Below, one piece after another: positions 18,044 through 27,866 of a stretch of 64,000 nucleotides of DNA. Source of the DNA: Shouchella oshimensis (lineage in GTDB: Bacteria > Bacillota > Bacilli > Bacillales > Bacillaceae_D); NCBI RefSeq assembly GCF_002019765.1, contig NZ_KV917380.1, positions 1,569,858 through 1,633,857 on the forward strand. Reading direction: 5' to 3'. The position numbers and the translations under genes were made by a program. The first letter of the stretch is position 1. Each line of letters starts with the position of its first letter. The notes beneath the pieces are model-generated. The model was given only the letters and a program-made list of their open reading frames with translations. It was not told where the DNA came from and did not search any database.

Positions 18044-18072
18044 GAACAGGATTAAGAATAAAGGAGTTTACT

Positions 18073-18477
18073 ATGAATAGACGTGTGGCAAGACTTCGAG
18101 CCGTCCAAGTTCTTTATCAGCTTAGTTTAGTGTCAACACTAACGGTTGATCAAGCAATCGAGAGCACGCTCACCGAGGAAGAGGAATCAAACGAATTCTT
18201 TTTAGATTTAGTAAAAGGAACGTTAACATATAAAGAACAGCTTGATCACTTTATTAGTCAGAATTTAAAAGGCTATACCATTGATCGACTTGGCCATGTT
18301 GACCGTTCAATTGTACGAATGGCTTTATATGAAATGCTTTATATAGATGACATTGAAAAAAACATTTCATTAAATGAAGCCATTGAGCTTGCAAAAGCTT
18401 TTGGCGGACAAGAATCAGGCCGTTTTATGAATGGCGTACTATCAGGCGCATATGAAACAGCCTTAAAAGATCGATAA
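18073..18477 (+). CDS. nusB: Transcription antitermination factor NusB
   Basis: A 134-residue all-helical RNA-binding protein that with NusE binds boxA and supports rRNA antitermination. It starts MNRRVARLRAVQVLYQL and shows the conserved LDHFISQNLKGYTIDRLGHVDRSIVRMALYEM segment and a C-terminal NEAIELAKAFGG motif. ATG 18073 follows AAAGGAG by about 7 bases. It begins a unit with xseA, xseB, ispA and perhaps dxs; folD, which separates nusB from xseA in B. subtilis, is absent. Confidence 0.96.
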   Translation: MNRRVARLRAVQVLYQLSLVSTLTVDQAIESTLTEEEESNEFFLDLVKGTLTYKEQLDHFISQNLKGYTIDRLGHVDRSIVRMALYEMLYIDDIEKNISLNEAIELAKAFGGQESGRFMNGVLSGAYETALKDR

Positions 18478-18513
18478 TGTTTCAGGAGAAGTGAAGGCGG
18501 AAGGAGGGCTATT

Positions 18514-19881
18514 ATGGAAGCATGGTCCGTTAGTGAAGCGACTCGTTACATTAAGCGGTTAATTGAGAATGATACACAATTAATGGAAGTGTGGATTCGT
18601 GGTGAGCTTTCGAACGTAAAGCGTCATTCTAGAGGACATCTGTACTTTACCGTTAAAGATGCAAATGCGCGAATGCAGTCTGTCATGTTCGCTGGCTATA
18701 ATCAACATTTACGTTTTATTCCTGAAAATGGAATGAAAGTGCTCATAAGAGGCGAGGTCAATGTGTATGAACCTTACGGGCAATATCAATTCTACGCTAA
18801 AGAAATGCAACCAGATGGAATAGGAAGCTTGCACGTTGCCTTCGAGCGCTTGAAAAAACAACTAGAACAAGAGGGTTTGTTTGCTGCTGAGCGTAAAAAG
18901 CCTTTACCGTCTTATCCAAGGCATATTGCTGTGATTACGTCACAAACAGGTGCCGTCATACGTGATATTATGACGACGTTAAAACGGAGAATGCCAAACA
19001 TTCGCGTAACGCTTTTTCCGGTTGCTGTTCAAGGTCATTTAGCAATTGATTCGATTGAACGGGCGTTAGTGCAAGCCAATCAAGCAGCTCTTTTTGACCT
19101 CATTATTGTAGGAAGAGGCGGGGGATCAATGGAGGAGCTGTGGGCTTTTAATGAAGAACGGGTTGCGAGAGCCATTGGTTCATCGACTATACCGGTTATT
19201 TCGGCAGTAGGCCACGAAACAGATTATACCATTAGTGATTTCGTAGCGGATTTACGGGCGCCTACACCTACAGCAGCAGCAGAGTTTGCTGTACCTGATG
19301 TTCGTGAACAATTACGGCAAGTAGATCATTACAAGCAACGGATGGTAAGAGCCATGAGGCAAATGGCAGAAAAGAAGCGAGCGCAACTTCAATATGCGAA
19401 GCGCTCTTATGCTTTTCGTTACCCAAGGCAGCTCGTTGAGCAAAAGGAACAGCAGTTGGACCAAGCTGTCGAGCGGATGAATCGAGAAATGCAACGGTTT
19501 GCAAAAGAAAAACGATCTTCATATACATCCATACAACACCGCCTATTACGCCATCATCCAGAAACAGCAGCTGTTTTAAAGAAGAAAGAGTTGAACGTGT
19601 TGGATCATCGATTAGGTCAAGCGTTAAACAAGCAAGTGACGGTTAAGCGAAACCAGTTGACGTCTCTTCTTGCGCAACTTGAATTGCTTAGTCCGTTAAA
19701 AATCATGAACCGCGGTTATTCTCTCGTTTATAATGAAGCTGAAAATAAGCTCTTAAAATCCGTAGATGAGCTAAAAGTGAACCATGACATTCGCCTTCTT
19801 TTTAAAGATGGACGAGCAACAGGCGTGATTAAAGAGATCATACACGAAGGAGTTGATCAAAGTGGACAATCAAAAGAATGA
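18514..19881 (+). CDS. xseA: Exonuclease VII large subunit
   Basis: A 455-residue catalytic subunit of exonuclease VII, which degrades single-stranded DNA from both ends into short oligonucleotides. It has an N-terminal OB fold (about residues 1-100), the catalytic core with IAVITSQTGAVIRDI, GRGGGSMEELWAFNEE and AVGHETDYTISDFVADLRAPTP, and a long coiled-coil region (about 270-390) that binds XseB. ATG 18514 has GGAAGGAGGGC upstream. The 3' end overlaps xseB. Confidence 0.97.
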   Translation: MEAWSVSEATRYIKRLIENDTQLMEVWIRGELSNVKRHSRGHLYFTVKDANARMQSVMFAGYNQHLRFIPENGMKVLIRGEVNVYEPYGQYQFYAKEMQPDGIGSLHVAFERLKKQLEQEGLFAAERKKPLPSYPRHIAVITSQTGAVIRDIMTTLKRRMPNIRVTLFPVAVQGHLAIDSIERALVQANQAALFDLIIVGRGGGSMEELWAFNEERVARAIGSSTIPVISAVGHETDYTISDFVADLRAPTPTAAAEFAVPDVREQLRQVDHYKQRMVRAMRQMAEKKRAQLQYAKRSYAFRYPRQLVEQKEQQLDQAVERMNREMQRFAKEKRSSYTSIQHRLLRHHPETAAVLKKKELNVLDHRLGQALNKQVTVKRNQLTSLLAQLELLSPLKIMNRGYSLVYNEAENKLLKSVDELKVNHDIRLLFKDGRATGVIKEIIHEGVDQSGQSKE

Positions 19882-20104
19882 TATTCCGTTTGAAGAAGCG
19901 ATGAAACAGCTAGAGGAAATTGTTGAGGGGCTCGAACAAGGGGATGTTGCACTAGAAAAAGCTATTGACCTTTACAAAAAAGGCATTGGTTTATCAAAAA
20001 CATGTCACGATAAATTAGTTTCAATAGAAGAGCAGCTCGACCAAATTATGACAGAAGATGGTGAAATACTAGAGCTGAACGTCCAAAAGGAGGAGCAGGA
20101 GTGA
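19862..20104 (+). CDS. xseB: Exonuclease VII small subunit
   Basis: An 80-residue helical partner that assembles along the XseA coiled coil. The family signature FEEAMKQLEEIVEGLEQGDVALEKAIDLYKKG is clear. GTG 19862 lies 9 bases after AAGGAG; the TTG at 19853 touches the ribosome site and is less likely. The gene overlaps xseA by 20 bases and ispA by 4, so the three are translated as a coupled set. Confidence 0.94.
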   Translation: MDNQKNDIPFEEAMKQLEEIVEGLEQGDVALEKAIDLYKKGIGLSKTCHDKLVSIEEQLDQIMTEDGEILELNVQKEEQE

Positions 20105-20985
20105 GCCGCACATTTGAATTGTTCCTTCACGAAACCAAGCAATTAATTGAACGTGAGTTACCCGAATTCATTCGTACCATAAATACAGAAAGTCGGTTAA
20201 AAGAAGCGATGCTCTACTCCATCGAGGCTGGCGGAAAGCGAGTGCGTCCAGTACTTCTTATGGCTGTGTTAGATGCATATAAGTTTCCGATAAAGGATGG
20301 GCTTGAAGTAGCTTGTGCGCTAGAAATGATTCATACTTATTCACTAATTCATGATGATTTACCAGCAATGGATGACGATGATCTCAGACGTGGAAAACCA
20401 ACCAATCATAAAGTGTTTGGCGAAGCAACCGCGATATTAGCAGGTGATGCCCTCTTAACACATAGCTTCTACCTTCTCTCGCAAATCACTCACGTTAGCG
20501 CTGAAACAAAGTTACACCTTATTTCCCTTTTTAGTGAAGCCGCTGGTGCAAAAGGTATGGTCGGTGGGCAGCTTGCCGATATGTTAGCAGAGGGGAAACT
20601 ACTCGGTGTAAATGAACTTGCATCTATTCACAATCGTAAAACTGGTGAGCTTCTCGCTTTCGCTGTTGAAGCAGGGGCAGTTATTGCTGGAACCACACCA
20701 GAGGATCAAAGGAAATTACGTGCTTTTGGGAAAGAAATTGGTTTGCTGTTCCAAATTAAAGATGACATTCTTGATCTTGAAGGCAGCGTAGAAGCGATTG
20801 GGAAGCCAGTCGGCAGCGATGTACATAACGACAAAAGTACGTATCCTGGTATCTTAGGGCTGGACGGAGCAAAGGCAATGCTAGCGAGTCATTACGATCA
20901 AGCATTACAGTCATTAAATGAACTTGGATTAAGAAACACACTTCTTGAAGATATGGCAACGTATATTGTTAATCGGGATCGTTAA
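20101..20985 (+). CDS. ispA: Geranylgeranyl/farnesyl diphosphate synthase IspA
   Basis: A 294-residue prenyltransferase that condenses isopentenyl diphosphate with allylic diphosphates to give farnesyl diphosphate. The first aspartate-rich motif is DDLPAMDDDDLRRG near residue 84, and the second is DDILD near 224. GGKRVRP, which binds isopentenyl diphosphate, is near residue 44. The start is GTG in a GTGA overlap with xseB, with AAAGGAGGAGCAG before it. It supplies the isoprenoid pathway fed by dxs immediately downstream. Confidence 0.96.
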   Translation: MSRTFELFLHETKQLIERELPEFIRTINTESRLKEAMLYSIEAGGKRVRPVLLMAVLDAYKFPIKDGLEVACALEMIHTYSLIHDDLPAMDDDDLRRGKPTNHKVFGEATAILAGDALLTHSFYLLSQITHVSAETKLHLISLFSEAAGAKGMVGGQLADMLAEGKLLGVNELASIHNRKTGELLAFAVEAGAVIAGTTPEDQRKLRAFGKEIGLLFQIKDDILDLEGSVEAIGKPVGSDVHNDKSTYPGILGLDGAKAMLASHYDQALQSLNELGLRNTLLEDMATYIVNRDR

Positions 20986-20987
20986 GG

Positions 20988-21014
20988 AACCAGCACCGTT
21001 TGGCTGGTTTTTTT
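20988..21014 (+). terminator. Terminator after ispA
   Basis: AACCAGC (20988-20994) pairs with GCTGGTT (21003-21009), followed by a T run. It separates ispA from dxs. Confidence 0.7.
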
Positions 21015-21073
21015 TATGAGAATGGTGTATGGTTCACAATACAGGGTATTACTGTTCTAGGTAGGCTTGTTTT

Positions 21074-21082
21074 TGTTATACT
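21074..21082 (+). promoter_or_regulatory. Possible extended -10 promoter of dxs
   Basis: TG at 21074-21075, one base, then TATACT at 21077-21082 form an extended -10; no good -35 is seen. It lies after the ispA terminator and about 60 bases before the dxs start. Confidence 0.4.
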
Positions 21083-21143
21083 AGACGTACATTGTCATAA
21101 CGAGATAAAGATAAAAAATGAAGAGTAAATGGAGGTTTCGTTT

Positions 21144-23030
21144 ATGAACCTTGAAGAAATACAAGATCCCAGCTTCCTTAAACATTATACGAATAAACAA
21201 CTTGAACAGTTAGCAACAGATATTCGCCAGTTTTTGATTGAAAAACTATCTGTAAATGGTGGTCATATTGGACCAAATTTAGGTGTGGTTGAATTGACGC
21301 TAGTCCTTCACCAATTATTTGATTCACCGAGAGACAAGTTCTTGTGGGATGTAGGACACCAGGCGTATGTTCATAAAATTCTAACTGGACGAGCAAGCCA
21401 GTTTGACACAATGCGTCAATATAAAGGACTTTGTGGATTTCCGAAGCGAAATGAAAGCGAACATGATGTTTGGGAAACAGGACATAGCTCTACATCATTA
21501 TCTGGCGCAATGGGTATGGCGACAGCAAGGGACCTAAAAGGAACCGATGAAAGTGTGGTTGCCATCATTGGCGATGGTGCTCTAACTGGCGGAATGGCAT
21601 TAGAAGCGCTGAACCACATTGGGCATGAACAAAAGAACTTAATTGTTATTTTAAACGACAATGAGATGTCGATTGCACCAAATGTTGGTGCGCTGCATCA
21701 TATTCTCGGAAAACTACGTACAGCTGGAAAGTATCAGCGAGCGAAGGACGATTTGGAATGGTTAGTAAGAAAAATTCCTGCATTTGGTGGAAAGCTTGCT
21801 GATACAGCGGAGCGACTAAAGGATAGCCTTAAATACATGGTTGTATCAGGAATCTTTTTTGAAGAGATGGGCTTTACGTATTTAGGTCCAGTTGACGGTC
21901 ATGATTTAGACGATTTAAGAAACAATTTAAATTATGCAAAGAAAGTAAGTGGACCGGTACTTGTTCATGTTGTCACGAAAAAAGGGAAAGGCTACAAGCC
22001 CGCAGAAGATGACGCAACAGGTGCTTGGCATGGAACAGGACCATATAAAATTGAAAACGGTGAAATGGTCAAAAAATCCGGGCCTCCAAGTTACCCTAGC
22101 GTATTTGCAAATACATTAAAAACCATTGCTCGTGAAGATGAGCGTGTCGTTGCTGTTACTCCAGCAATGCCAGGTGGATCAAAACTTGATTTATTCGCAC
22201 AGGAATTTCCAGAAAGAATGATTGATGTCGGCATTGCTGAGCAGCATGCAGCAACAATGTCAGCTGGTCTTGCTACACAAGGCATGAAGCCAGTATTTGC
22301 TGTCTATTCAACATTCCTGCAACGTGGATATGATCAAGTTGTTCATGATATTTGTCGTCAAAATTTGAATGTGCTTATAGCAATTGACCGAGCAGGTCTT
22401 GTTGGAGCAGATGGAGAAACCCACCAAGGTGTGTTTGATATCTCCTTCTTAAGAGCGTTACCAAATATGGTTATTTTAAATCCTAGAAATGAAAATGAAC
22501 TTCAACATATGCTGTATACAGCGATAAAATATGATGATGGACCAATCGCCGTTCGCTATCCTAGAGGGAATGGAACTGGCGTAAAAATGGACGCACAATT
22601 AAAGCAGCTCCCAATTGGCAAATGGGAAGTGTTAAACGAAGGTACAGATGCGGTCATTCTTACTTTTGGAACGATGATTCCAGTGGCTGAAAAAGCAATT
22701 GAAAACATGACGGCCCAAGGTTATAATGTTCGATTGGTTAATGCGAATTCAGTAAAACCACTTGATGAAGAGATGCTCCGTACAATCGCTGAAGAAGAGT
22801 TACCGATTTTGACTGTAGAAGAAGCGATCCTTCAAGGTGGCTTCGGAAGTGCTGTAATGGAATTTTATAATGATCATGGCCTTCAAGCATCGATCAAACG
22901 ACTTGGTGTACCAGATTGGTTTATAGAACACGGTAGTGTTGATGAATTATATGAAGAAATTGGTTTGACGCCTGAGCGGATAGCGGATGTTCTTCTGTCA
23001 GAACTACCACAAAAAAAGAAAAGAGCATAA
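21144..23030 (+). CDS. dxs: 1-deoxy-D-xylulose-5-phosphate synthase
   Basis: A 628-residue thiamine-diphosphate enzyme joining pyruvate and glyceraldehyde 3-phosphate in the first step of the methylerythritol phosphate isoprenoid pathway. The [15 protein letters not shown]...LNDNEMSI motif binds ThDP and Mg2+. HGTGPYKIE and [16 protein letters not shown] (catalytic Glu) mark the second and third domains. ATG 21144 follows TGGAGG; the open frame extends only 5 codons further up. It lies directly downstream of ispA and upstream of yqxC as in B. subtilis. Confidence 0.98.
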   Translation: MNLEEIQDPSFLKHYTNKQLEQLATDIRQFLIEKLSVNGGHIGPNLGVVELTLVLHQLFDSPRDKFLWDVGHQAYVHKILTGRASQFDTMRQYKGLCGFPKRNESEHDVWETGHSSTSLSGAMGMATARDLKGTDESVVAIIGDGALTGGMALEALNHIGHEQKNLIVILNDNEMSIAPNVGALHHILGKLRTAGKYQRAKDDLEWLVRKIPAFGGKLADTAERLKDSLKYMVVSGIFFEEMGFTYLGPVDGHDLDDLRNNLNYAKKVSGPVLVHVVTKKGKGYKPAEDDATGAWHGTGPYKIENGEMVKKSGPPSYPSVFANTLKTIAREDERVVAVTPAMPGGSKLDLFAQEFPERMIDVGIAEQHAATMSAGLATQGMKPVFAVYSTFLQRGYDQVVHDICRQNLNVLIAIDRAGLVGADGETHQGVFDISFLRALPNMVILNPRNENELQHMLYTAIKYDDGPIAVRYPRGNGTGVKMDAQLKQLPIGKWEVLNEGTDAVILTFGTMIPVAEKAIENMTAQGYNVRLVNANSVKPLDEEMLRTIAEEELPILTVEEAILQGGFGSAVMEFYNDHGLQASIKRLGVPDWFIEHGSVDELYEEIGLTPERIADVLLSELPQKKKRA

Positions 23031-23036
23031 TGACAA

Positions 23037-23846
23037 ATGGGAAAAAAAGAAAGGCTCGACGTCTTATTAGTTGAGCGGGGCTTAGCTGACACAAGAGAAA
23101 AAGCAAAGCGAAGTATTATGGCTGGACTTGTTTACAGTGAGCATGAGCGCTTAGATAAACCGGGCTTAAAAGTAGACAGAGACGTTCCTTTACGTATAAA
23201 AGGAGATACTCTTAAATACGTTAGCCGCGGAGGCTTAAAATTAGAAAAAGCGATTGACGTCTTTTCCTTAGAGCTAGCAAACAAGGTAGGTTTAGATATT
23301 GGCTCATCAACTGGAGGTTTCACAGACTGTGCACTCCAAAACCATGCAAAAGCCATGTATGCTGTGGATGTTGGTTACAATCAATTGGCTTGGAAAATTA
23401 GGCAGGATGAACGTGTAACAGTCATGGAACGAATGAATTTCCGCTACGCAACCAAAGACGATTTTGCCAAATCTCAGCCAGAATTTGCTTCAATTGATGT
23501 TTCGTTTATTTCTTTGAGGTTGATTTTACCGCCGTTGTACTCCATTCTTGCCGATGGTGGCGATGTTATAGCGCTAGTGAAACCGCAATTTGAAGCAGGA
23601 AGGGAACACGTCGGAAAGAAGGGCATTGTGCGAGATCCTCTTGTGCATAAGCATGTTATTCATTCCGTTCTAACAGCTGCTCATGAGCTTGGCTTTAGTT
23701 CTCTTGCACTTGATTATTCACCCATTACAGGTGGGGACGGCAACATTGAATTTTTACTTCATCTAAAAAAACAAACGGAACACGTAGAATTGACTACAGA
23801 AACGATTGAGCACATTGTAGAAGCAGCGCAAGCTCTTCGAAAGTAA
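23037..23846 (+). CDS. yqxC: TlyA-like S4-domain rRNA methyltransferase YqxC
   Basis: A 269-residue protein with an N-terminal S4 RNA-binding domain (about residues 6-65; RLDVLLVERGLADTREKAKR) and an FtsJ-type methyltransferase domain. The SAM loop is LDIGSSTGGFTDCAL near residue 85, and DVSFISL lies near 160. Relatives such as TlyA methylate 2'-OH groups in 16S or 23S rRNA; some are also called haemolysins. The target here is unknown. It starts 6 bases after dxs with a weak ribosome site (AGAAAAGAG), suggesting coupling, and lies upstream of ahrC as in B. subtilis. Confidence 0.92.
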   Translation: MGKKERLDVLLVERGLADTREKAKRSIMAGLVYSEHERLDKPGLKVDRDVPLRIKGDTLKYVSRGGLKLEKAIDVFSLELANKVGLDIGSSTGGFTDCALQNHAKAMYAVDVGYNQLAWKIRQDERVTVMERMNFRYATKDDFAKSQPEFASIDVSFISLRLILPPLYSILADGGDVIALVKPQFEAGREHVGKKGIVRDPLVHKHVIHSVLTAAHELGFSSLALDYSPITGGDGNIEFLLHLKKQTEHVELTTETIEHIVEAAQALRK

Positions 23847-23858
23847 ATAACGAGAGAT

Positions 23859-23924
23859 ACCCTCTTTTATACTAGCGTTGAAATGGACACAATGATGACC
23901 TTTTTCTTGCTTGCAAAAGAGGGT
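23859..23924 (+). repeat. 10-base perfect inverted repeat before ahrC
   Basis: ACCCTCTTTT at 23859-23868 and AAAAGAGGGT at 23915-23924 are exact complements separated by 46 bases, and TCTTTT follows the right arm. It may be a long-loop terminator of the dxs-yqxC transcript or a structured element. No promoter was identified between it and ahrC. Confidence 0.5.
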
Positions 23925-24038
23925 TCTTTTACAGCTTAATCAAACTGTTCTGCTTTGAAATCTTGCTCAAAACAAGTAAACCGTAGATAATAGATGAGAC
24001 TGAACCATAATCAATTTGTTAAAAGGTAAGGTGATGGC

Positions 24039-24488
24039 ATGACTAAAGGACAACGCCATATAAAAATAAGAGAAATTATTACAAATAAAGAAATTGAGAC
24101 ACAGGATGATTTAGTTGATCAATTAAGAAGTGATGGTTACAATGTCACGCAAGCAACTGTGTCAAGAGATATTAAAGAACTACATTTAGTGAAGGTCCCT
24201 ATGCAGGACGGCCGCTATAAATATAGCTTACCTGCTGATCAAAAGTTTAATCCTCAGCAAAAGCTTAAGCGTATATTAACCGATAGCTTTATAAGCATTG
24301 ATCAGTCTGGAAACTTAGTCGTGATGAAAGCAATGCCTGGTAATGCGAATGCAATTGCTGTTCTCATTGATAATTTAGACTGGCCAGAACTAATGGGAAC
24401 GATATGTGGAGATGATACCATTCTCATTATTTGTCGGACAGAAAAAAATGGCGAAACCGTCACGGAACGATTTTTAAATATGCTTTAA
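24039..24488 (+). CDS. ahrC: Arginine repressor AhrC/ArgR
   Basis: A 149-residue hexameric regulator that binds ARG boxes when arginine is present, repressing synthesis and activating catabolism. The winged-helix domain contains [26 protein letters not shown] (about residues 22-47), and the C-terminal oligomerisation/arginine domain contains [35 protein letters not shown] 24039 follows AAGGTAAGGTGATGGC. It lies between yqxC and recN as in B. subtilis. No arginine biosynthesis genes adjoin it. Confidence 0.96.
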   Translation: MTKGQRHIKIREIITNKEIETQDDLVDQLRSDGYNVTQATVSRDIKELHLVKVPMQDGRYKYSLPADQKFNPQQKLKRILTDSFISIDQSGNLVVMKAMPGNANAIAVLIDNLDWPELMGTICGDDTILIICRTEKNGETVTERFLNML

Positions 24489-24506
24489 TGAGGTGGGCAA
24501 TCTACT

Positions 24507-26186
24507 ATGCTAATGGAATTAACCGTTAAAAATTTTGCAATCATTTCTTCCCTTACCATTCCATTTGAGAAAGGGTTAACTGTTCTCACGGGAGAGACTG
24601 GTGCTGGAAAGTCGATTATTATTGATGCTATTGGCTTGCTTTTAGGTGGAAGAGGCTCAGCTGAGTTTGTTCGCCACGGTGAGAAGAAAGCGGAGATTGA
24701 AGGCTTGTTTGTAATGGAAGAAGGGCATCAACTAGAAGCTAAGTTGGAATCCTTAGGCATCGATGTTGAAGATGATATGCTCATTATGAGACGGGAAATT
24801 ACTCATACAGGTAAAAGCATTTGCCGCATAAATGGAAAGCTCATGACGATTGGAACCCTACGCGAAATTGGACAAGCTCTTGTTGATATTCACGGTCAGC
24901 ATGAGCACCAGTCTCTAATGAGAGCTGATGAACATTTAGGATTATTAGATCAGTTTGGTGGGGATGCTATAAAAAAAGCGCTACATGAATACCGTAAGCT
25001 TTTCAATAAGCTTCAAACCACAATGAAGCGCATTAACGAGCTTGATCAAAATGCTCAGGAAATTGCCCAAAAGACCGATTTATATACGTATCAACTAGGT
25101 GAAATCTCCAAGACAAATGCACAAATTGGCGAAGATGAACAACTCCAAAAAAACCGTAATAAGCTTGCTAATAGTGAAAAATTGTACGAAGCGCTAACAA
25201 GAAGCTATGAGCATCTTTATGGAGAAGATAAGGGTCTTGATTATTTAAGTGGTATGCTAAGTCATTTGGAAACAGCAGCAAGCATTGATACAGATTTGCA
25301 ACCACTTTATGAACAAGTGTCATCAAGTTATTACCTCATCGAGGAAGCCTCCTACTCGATTCGAGAAGCTTTGGATCAAGTTGATTTTAATCCAACAGTA
25401 TTAGAGGATGTAGAAAATCGCTTGGCTGAAATTGAAAAAGTGAAACGTAAATATGGTGAGTCTATAGCCGATGTGTTAGCATATGCAGAAGCCATCGAGC
25501 AAGAGCTGGAAGAAATGGAAAATAAGGACATTCATTTAGAAGAGCTTCAAGACACAAGGAACGCCATTATTGAAGATTTAACCATCGAAGGTGAAGCATT
25601 AACAGATATTCGTAAACGTTTAGCAAAAAAGCTTGAATCTTCACTGATGATCGAGTTAAGCCAGTTGTATATGGAAAAAGCATCCTTTAACGTTCAGCTT
25701 GAAACAGGCGAAACATTCTATAAAAATGGTCAAGATCAAGCAGAGTTTTTAATTTCCACAAATGAAGGGGAACCATTAAAGTCTCTTGTAAAAGTGGCAT
25801 CAGGTGGAGAAATCTCACGTATCATGCTTGCCCTTAAGACCATTTTCTCTGCTTCTCAACAGATTACATCTGTTATTTTTGATGAAGTGGATACAGGTGT
25901 GAGCGGTCGAGTGGCGCAAGCGATTGCTGAAAAAATGTACCGTATATCAGAGGGCTCACAAGTGTTATGTATTACGCACCTACCTCAAGTAGCAGCTATG
26001 GCAGATCACCACTTATTTATACGAAAAGAAACCATTGAAGGACGAGTGAAAACAGACGTCATTCAATTAAACGACGACGAAAAAACAAACGAACTTGCAA
26101 GAATGTTGTCTGGGTTTGAAGTGACTGAGATTACGAAGGAAAATGCTAAAGAACTGCTTGAACTGGCAACCCACAAAAAAGGATAA
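24507..26186 (+). CDS. recN: DNA repair protein RecN
   Basis: A 559-residue SMC-like ATPase that gathers at double-strand breaks and prepares ends for RecA. Walker A GETGAGKSIIIDAI is near residue 31, two coiled-coil arms run about 160-215 and 280-370, the signature KVASGGEISRIMLALK is near 430, and Walker B VIFDEVDTGVSG is near 455. ATG 24507 matches the MLxEL start of homologs. It begins 18 bases after ahrC. Confidence 0.97.
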   Translation: MLMELTVKNFAIISSLTIPFEKGLTVLTGETGAGKSIIIDAIGLLLGGRGSAEFVRHGEKKAEIEGLFVMEEGHQLEAKLESLGIDVEDDMLIMRREITHTGKSICRINGKLMTIGTLREIGQALVDIHGQHEHQSLMRADEHLGLLDQFGGDAIKKALHEYRKLFNKLQTTMKRINELDQNAQEIAQKTDLYTYQLGEISKTNAQIGEDEQLQKNRNKLANSEKLYEALTRSYEHLYGEDKGLDYLSGMLSHLETAASIDTDLQPLYEQVSSSYYLIEEASYSIREALDQVDFNPTVLEDVENRLAEIEKVKRKYGESIADVLAYAEAIEQELEEMENKDIHLEELQDTRNAIIEDLTIEGEALTDIRKRLAKKLESSLMIELSQLYMEKASFNVQLETGETFYKNGQDQAEFLISTNEGEPLKSLVKVASGGEISRIMLALKTIFSASQQITSVIFDEVDTGVSGRVAQAIAEKMYRISEGSQVLCITHLPQVAAMADHHLFIRKETIEGRVKTDVIQLNDDEKTNELARMLSGFEVTEITKENAKELLELATHKKG

Positions 26187-26190
26187 CTGG

Positions 26191-26224
26191 AAAAGCGACC
26201 TTGATTAGGTGGCTTTTTTCTTTT
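26191..26224 (+). terminator. Terminator after recN
   Basis: GCGACCT (26195-26201) pairs with AGGTGGC (26207-26213) except for one internal G-G mismatch, and TTTTTTCTTTT follows. Confidence 0.7.
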
Positions 26225-26302
26225 ATTTACAGTTATATTTCGTCCGTGTGAAGGCAACATTAATAGTACAGCCAGCATGGAGGTGTAGGTTGGGAGTGAG
26301 GA

Positions 26303-27598
26303 GTGAAAAGGTTGCTAAAAGAGGGTGTACGGTATGTTATTGGGGTCTTGTTTTTAGTTTGTCTACTTTTTTTGGGATTTAATCCACAATTTAAACAGTT
26401 TATAGACATTCCCACATCCATTGTTCTATTTGAGGGAAGCGAGACGGCAATTGAAGCGAACGGCTTTGCTATTGAGGGAAATTCGCACATAGAAGTAGAG
26501 CAAATGGAAAGTCAAACGATTCTTCAAGGAATAAAGACAGGTCATACAAATGTGACTTTGCAAAATGGAAATTGGCCTGCAAAAAAAATTGATGTATCTG
26601 TTTTACCAGAAATAAAAGTGGTACCAGGCGGTCAATCCATTGGAGTCAAATTAAACACAGAAGGCGTTTTAGTTGTTGGTCATCATAAAATAGACACAAA
26701 ATCAGGACAAAGATCCCCAGGGGAATTTGCAGGAATTGAAGTCGGGGATATGATTACAAACATTAATGGAGAAAAAATGCATACGATGAGCGAAGTGTCT
26801 AAACAAGTTCAGCATGCAGGAGAAGAAAATCAGGAATTAAAAGTGAAAGTATTACGTGGGGAAAAAGAAATAACGACTGTACTAAAGCCAGAAAAAGCAA
26901 AAGGGGATCATCTGTATCGTCTTGGTTTATACATTCGTGACTCTGCTGCGGGTGTGGGCACGATGACTTTCTATGAACCAGAGAGTAAGCGATACGGCGC
27001 ACTTGGTCATGTTATATCGGATATTGATACAAAGAAGCCAGTTTCTGTATTAAATGGGCAGTTATTACGATCATCGGTTACCTCCATTTCCAGAGGTATC
27101 AATGGAGAACCTGGTGAAAAGCTTGCTAGTATATCGAAAGATCGTGAAATTTTAGGAACCATTCATAAAAACAGCGCATTAGGAATTTATGGCACATTAA
27201 ATGAGACGGTTCAATTAAAAAATAACGTCTATGACCAACCATTACCGATTTCTACGGCTTCAGAAGTAAAGGAAGGCCCTGCAAAAATATTAACGGTATT
27301 AGATGGAGAAGAAGTTGAACAATTTGATATAGAAATTGTTTCAAGCACGCCACAAGAAAGCCCGGCAACCAAGGGAATGATTATAAAGGTTACAGACAAA
27401 CGGTTGTTAGAAAAGACAGGTGGCATTGTTCAAGGCATGAGCGGTAGTCCAATTATACAAGGGGATAAAATTGTTGGAGCAGTCACTCATGTGTTTGTAA
27501 ACGATCCTACTTCTGGATACGGATGTCATATTAGCTGGATGCTAGAGGAATCTGGAATTCATACAGGATTAGTAAAACACCAAGCGCAAGCGAGTTAA
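26303..27598 (+). CDS. spoIVB: SpoIVB serine peptidase, sporulation signal
   Basis: A 431-residue protein made in the forespore that crosses the inner membrane and cleaves SpoIVFA, releasing pro-sigma-K processing in the mother cell. It has an N-terminal membrane helix (about residues 12-28), a PDZ domain (about 110-200, with [13 protein letters not shown]...GIEVGDMI) and an S55 peptidase domain. The catalytic serine is S382 in GMSGSP, and [10 protein letters not shown] carries the candidate His. The start is GTG 26303 after GGAGTGAGGAG. It lies directly before spo0A as in B. subtilis. Confidence 0.96.
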   Translation: MKRLLKEGVRYVIGVLFLVCLLFLGFNPQFKQFIDIPTSIVLFEGSETAIEANGFAIEGNSHIEVEQMESQTILQGIKTGHTNVTLQNGNWPAKKIDVSVLPEIKVVPGGQSIGVKLNTEGVLVVGHHKIDTKSGQRSPGEFAGIEVGDMITNINGEKMHTMSEVSKQVQHAGEENQELKVKVLRGEKEITTVLKPEKAKGDHLYRLGLYIRDSAAGVGTMTFYEPESKRYGALGHVISDIDTKKPVSVLNGQLLRSSVTSISRGINGEPGEKLASISKDREILGTIHKNSALGIYGTLNETVQLKNNVYDQPLPISTASEVKEGPAKILTVLDGEEVEQFDIEIVSSTPQESPATKGMIIKVTDKRLLEKTGGIVQGMSGSPIIQGDKIVGAVTHVFVNDPTSGYGCHISWMLEESGIHTGLVKHQAQAS

Positions 27599-27627
27599 TT
27601 CTCTGCTTAGCTTGGTGCTTTTGTTTT
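27574..27627 (+). terminator. Terminator overlapping the end of spoIVB
   Basis: CACCAAGC (27578-27585) pairs with GCTTGGTG (27610-27617), with flanking A and T runs extending the pairing. CTTTTGTTTTTC follows. The left arm is inside the last codons of spoIVB. Confidence 0.6.
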
Positions 27628-27732
27628 TCTTACTTACATTTATAAGACCAAATCACCGTGAAGAAATCCTCAAGAATCGTCACATCCCTTTTAAGGATAT
27701 GGTATATTAAAAAGAAAGTACGATTGAAAATC

Positions 27733-27739
27733 TGTCGAA
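27733..27739 (+). promoter_or_regulatory. Spo0A box (0A box) 1
   Basis: TGTCGAA matches the 0A-box core. It lies just upstream of the candidate vegetative promoter of spo0A, consistent with the known autoregulation of spo0A in B. subtilis. Confidence 0.55.
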
Positions 27740-27749
27740 AAGAAGAAGA

Positions 27750-27780
27750 TTTACAAGAAAAACGTAGGATTTCCTATAAT
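27750..27780 (+). promoter_or_regulatory. Candidate vegetative (sigma-A, Pv) promoter of spo0A
   Basis: TTTACA at 27750-27755 and TATAAT at 27775-27780 with a 19-base spacer (or TTACAA with 18). It lies upstream of the sigma-H promoter, the same order as Pv and Ps in B. subtilis. Confidence 0.5.
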
Positions 27781-27802
27781 TAAAATCTAAATGATTTATT
27801 TA

Positions 27803-27831
27803 AAAGGATTGTCTGCATCTTTGTCGAATCG
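27803..27831 (+). promoter_or_regulatory. Sigma-H (Ps) promoter of spo0A with overlapping 0A box
   Basis: AAAGGATTG at 27803-27811 fits the sigma-H -35 (RNAGGAWWW). GTCGAATCG at 27823-27831 fits the -10 (RNNGAATWW) except for its last two bases, with an 11-base spacer. A second TGTCGAA 0A box (27822-27828) lies on the -10 itself. Confidence 0.7.
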
Positions 27832-27866
27832 GTTACATACAACAAAAGGAACTGGGGGAAAACATA

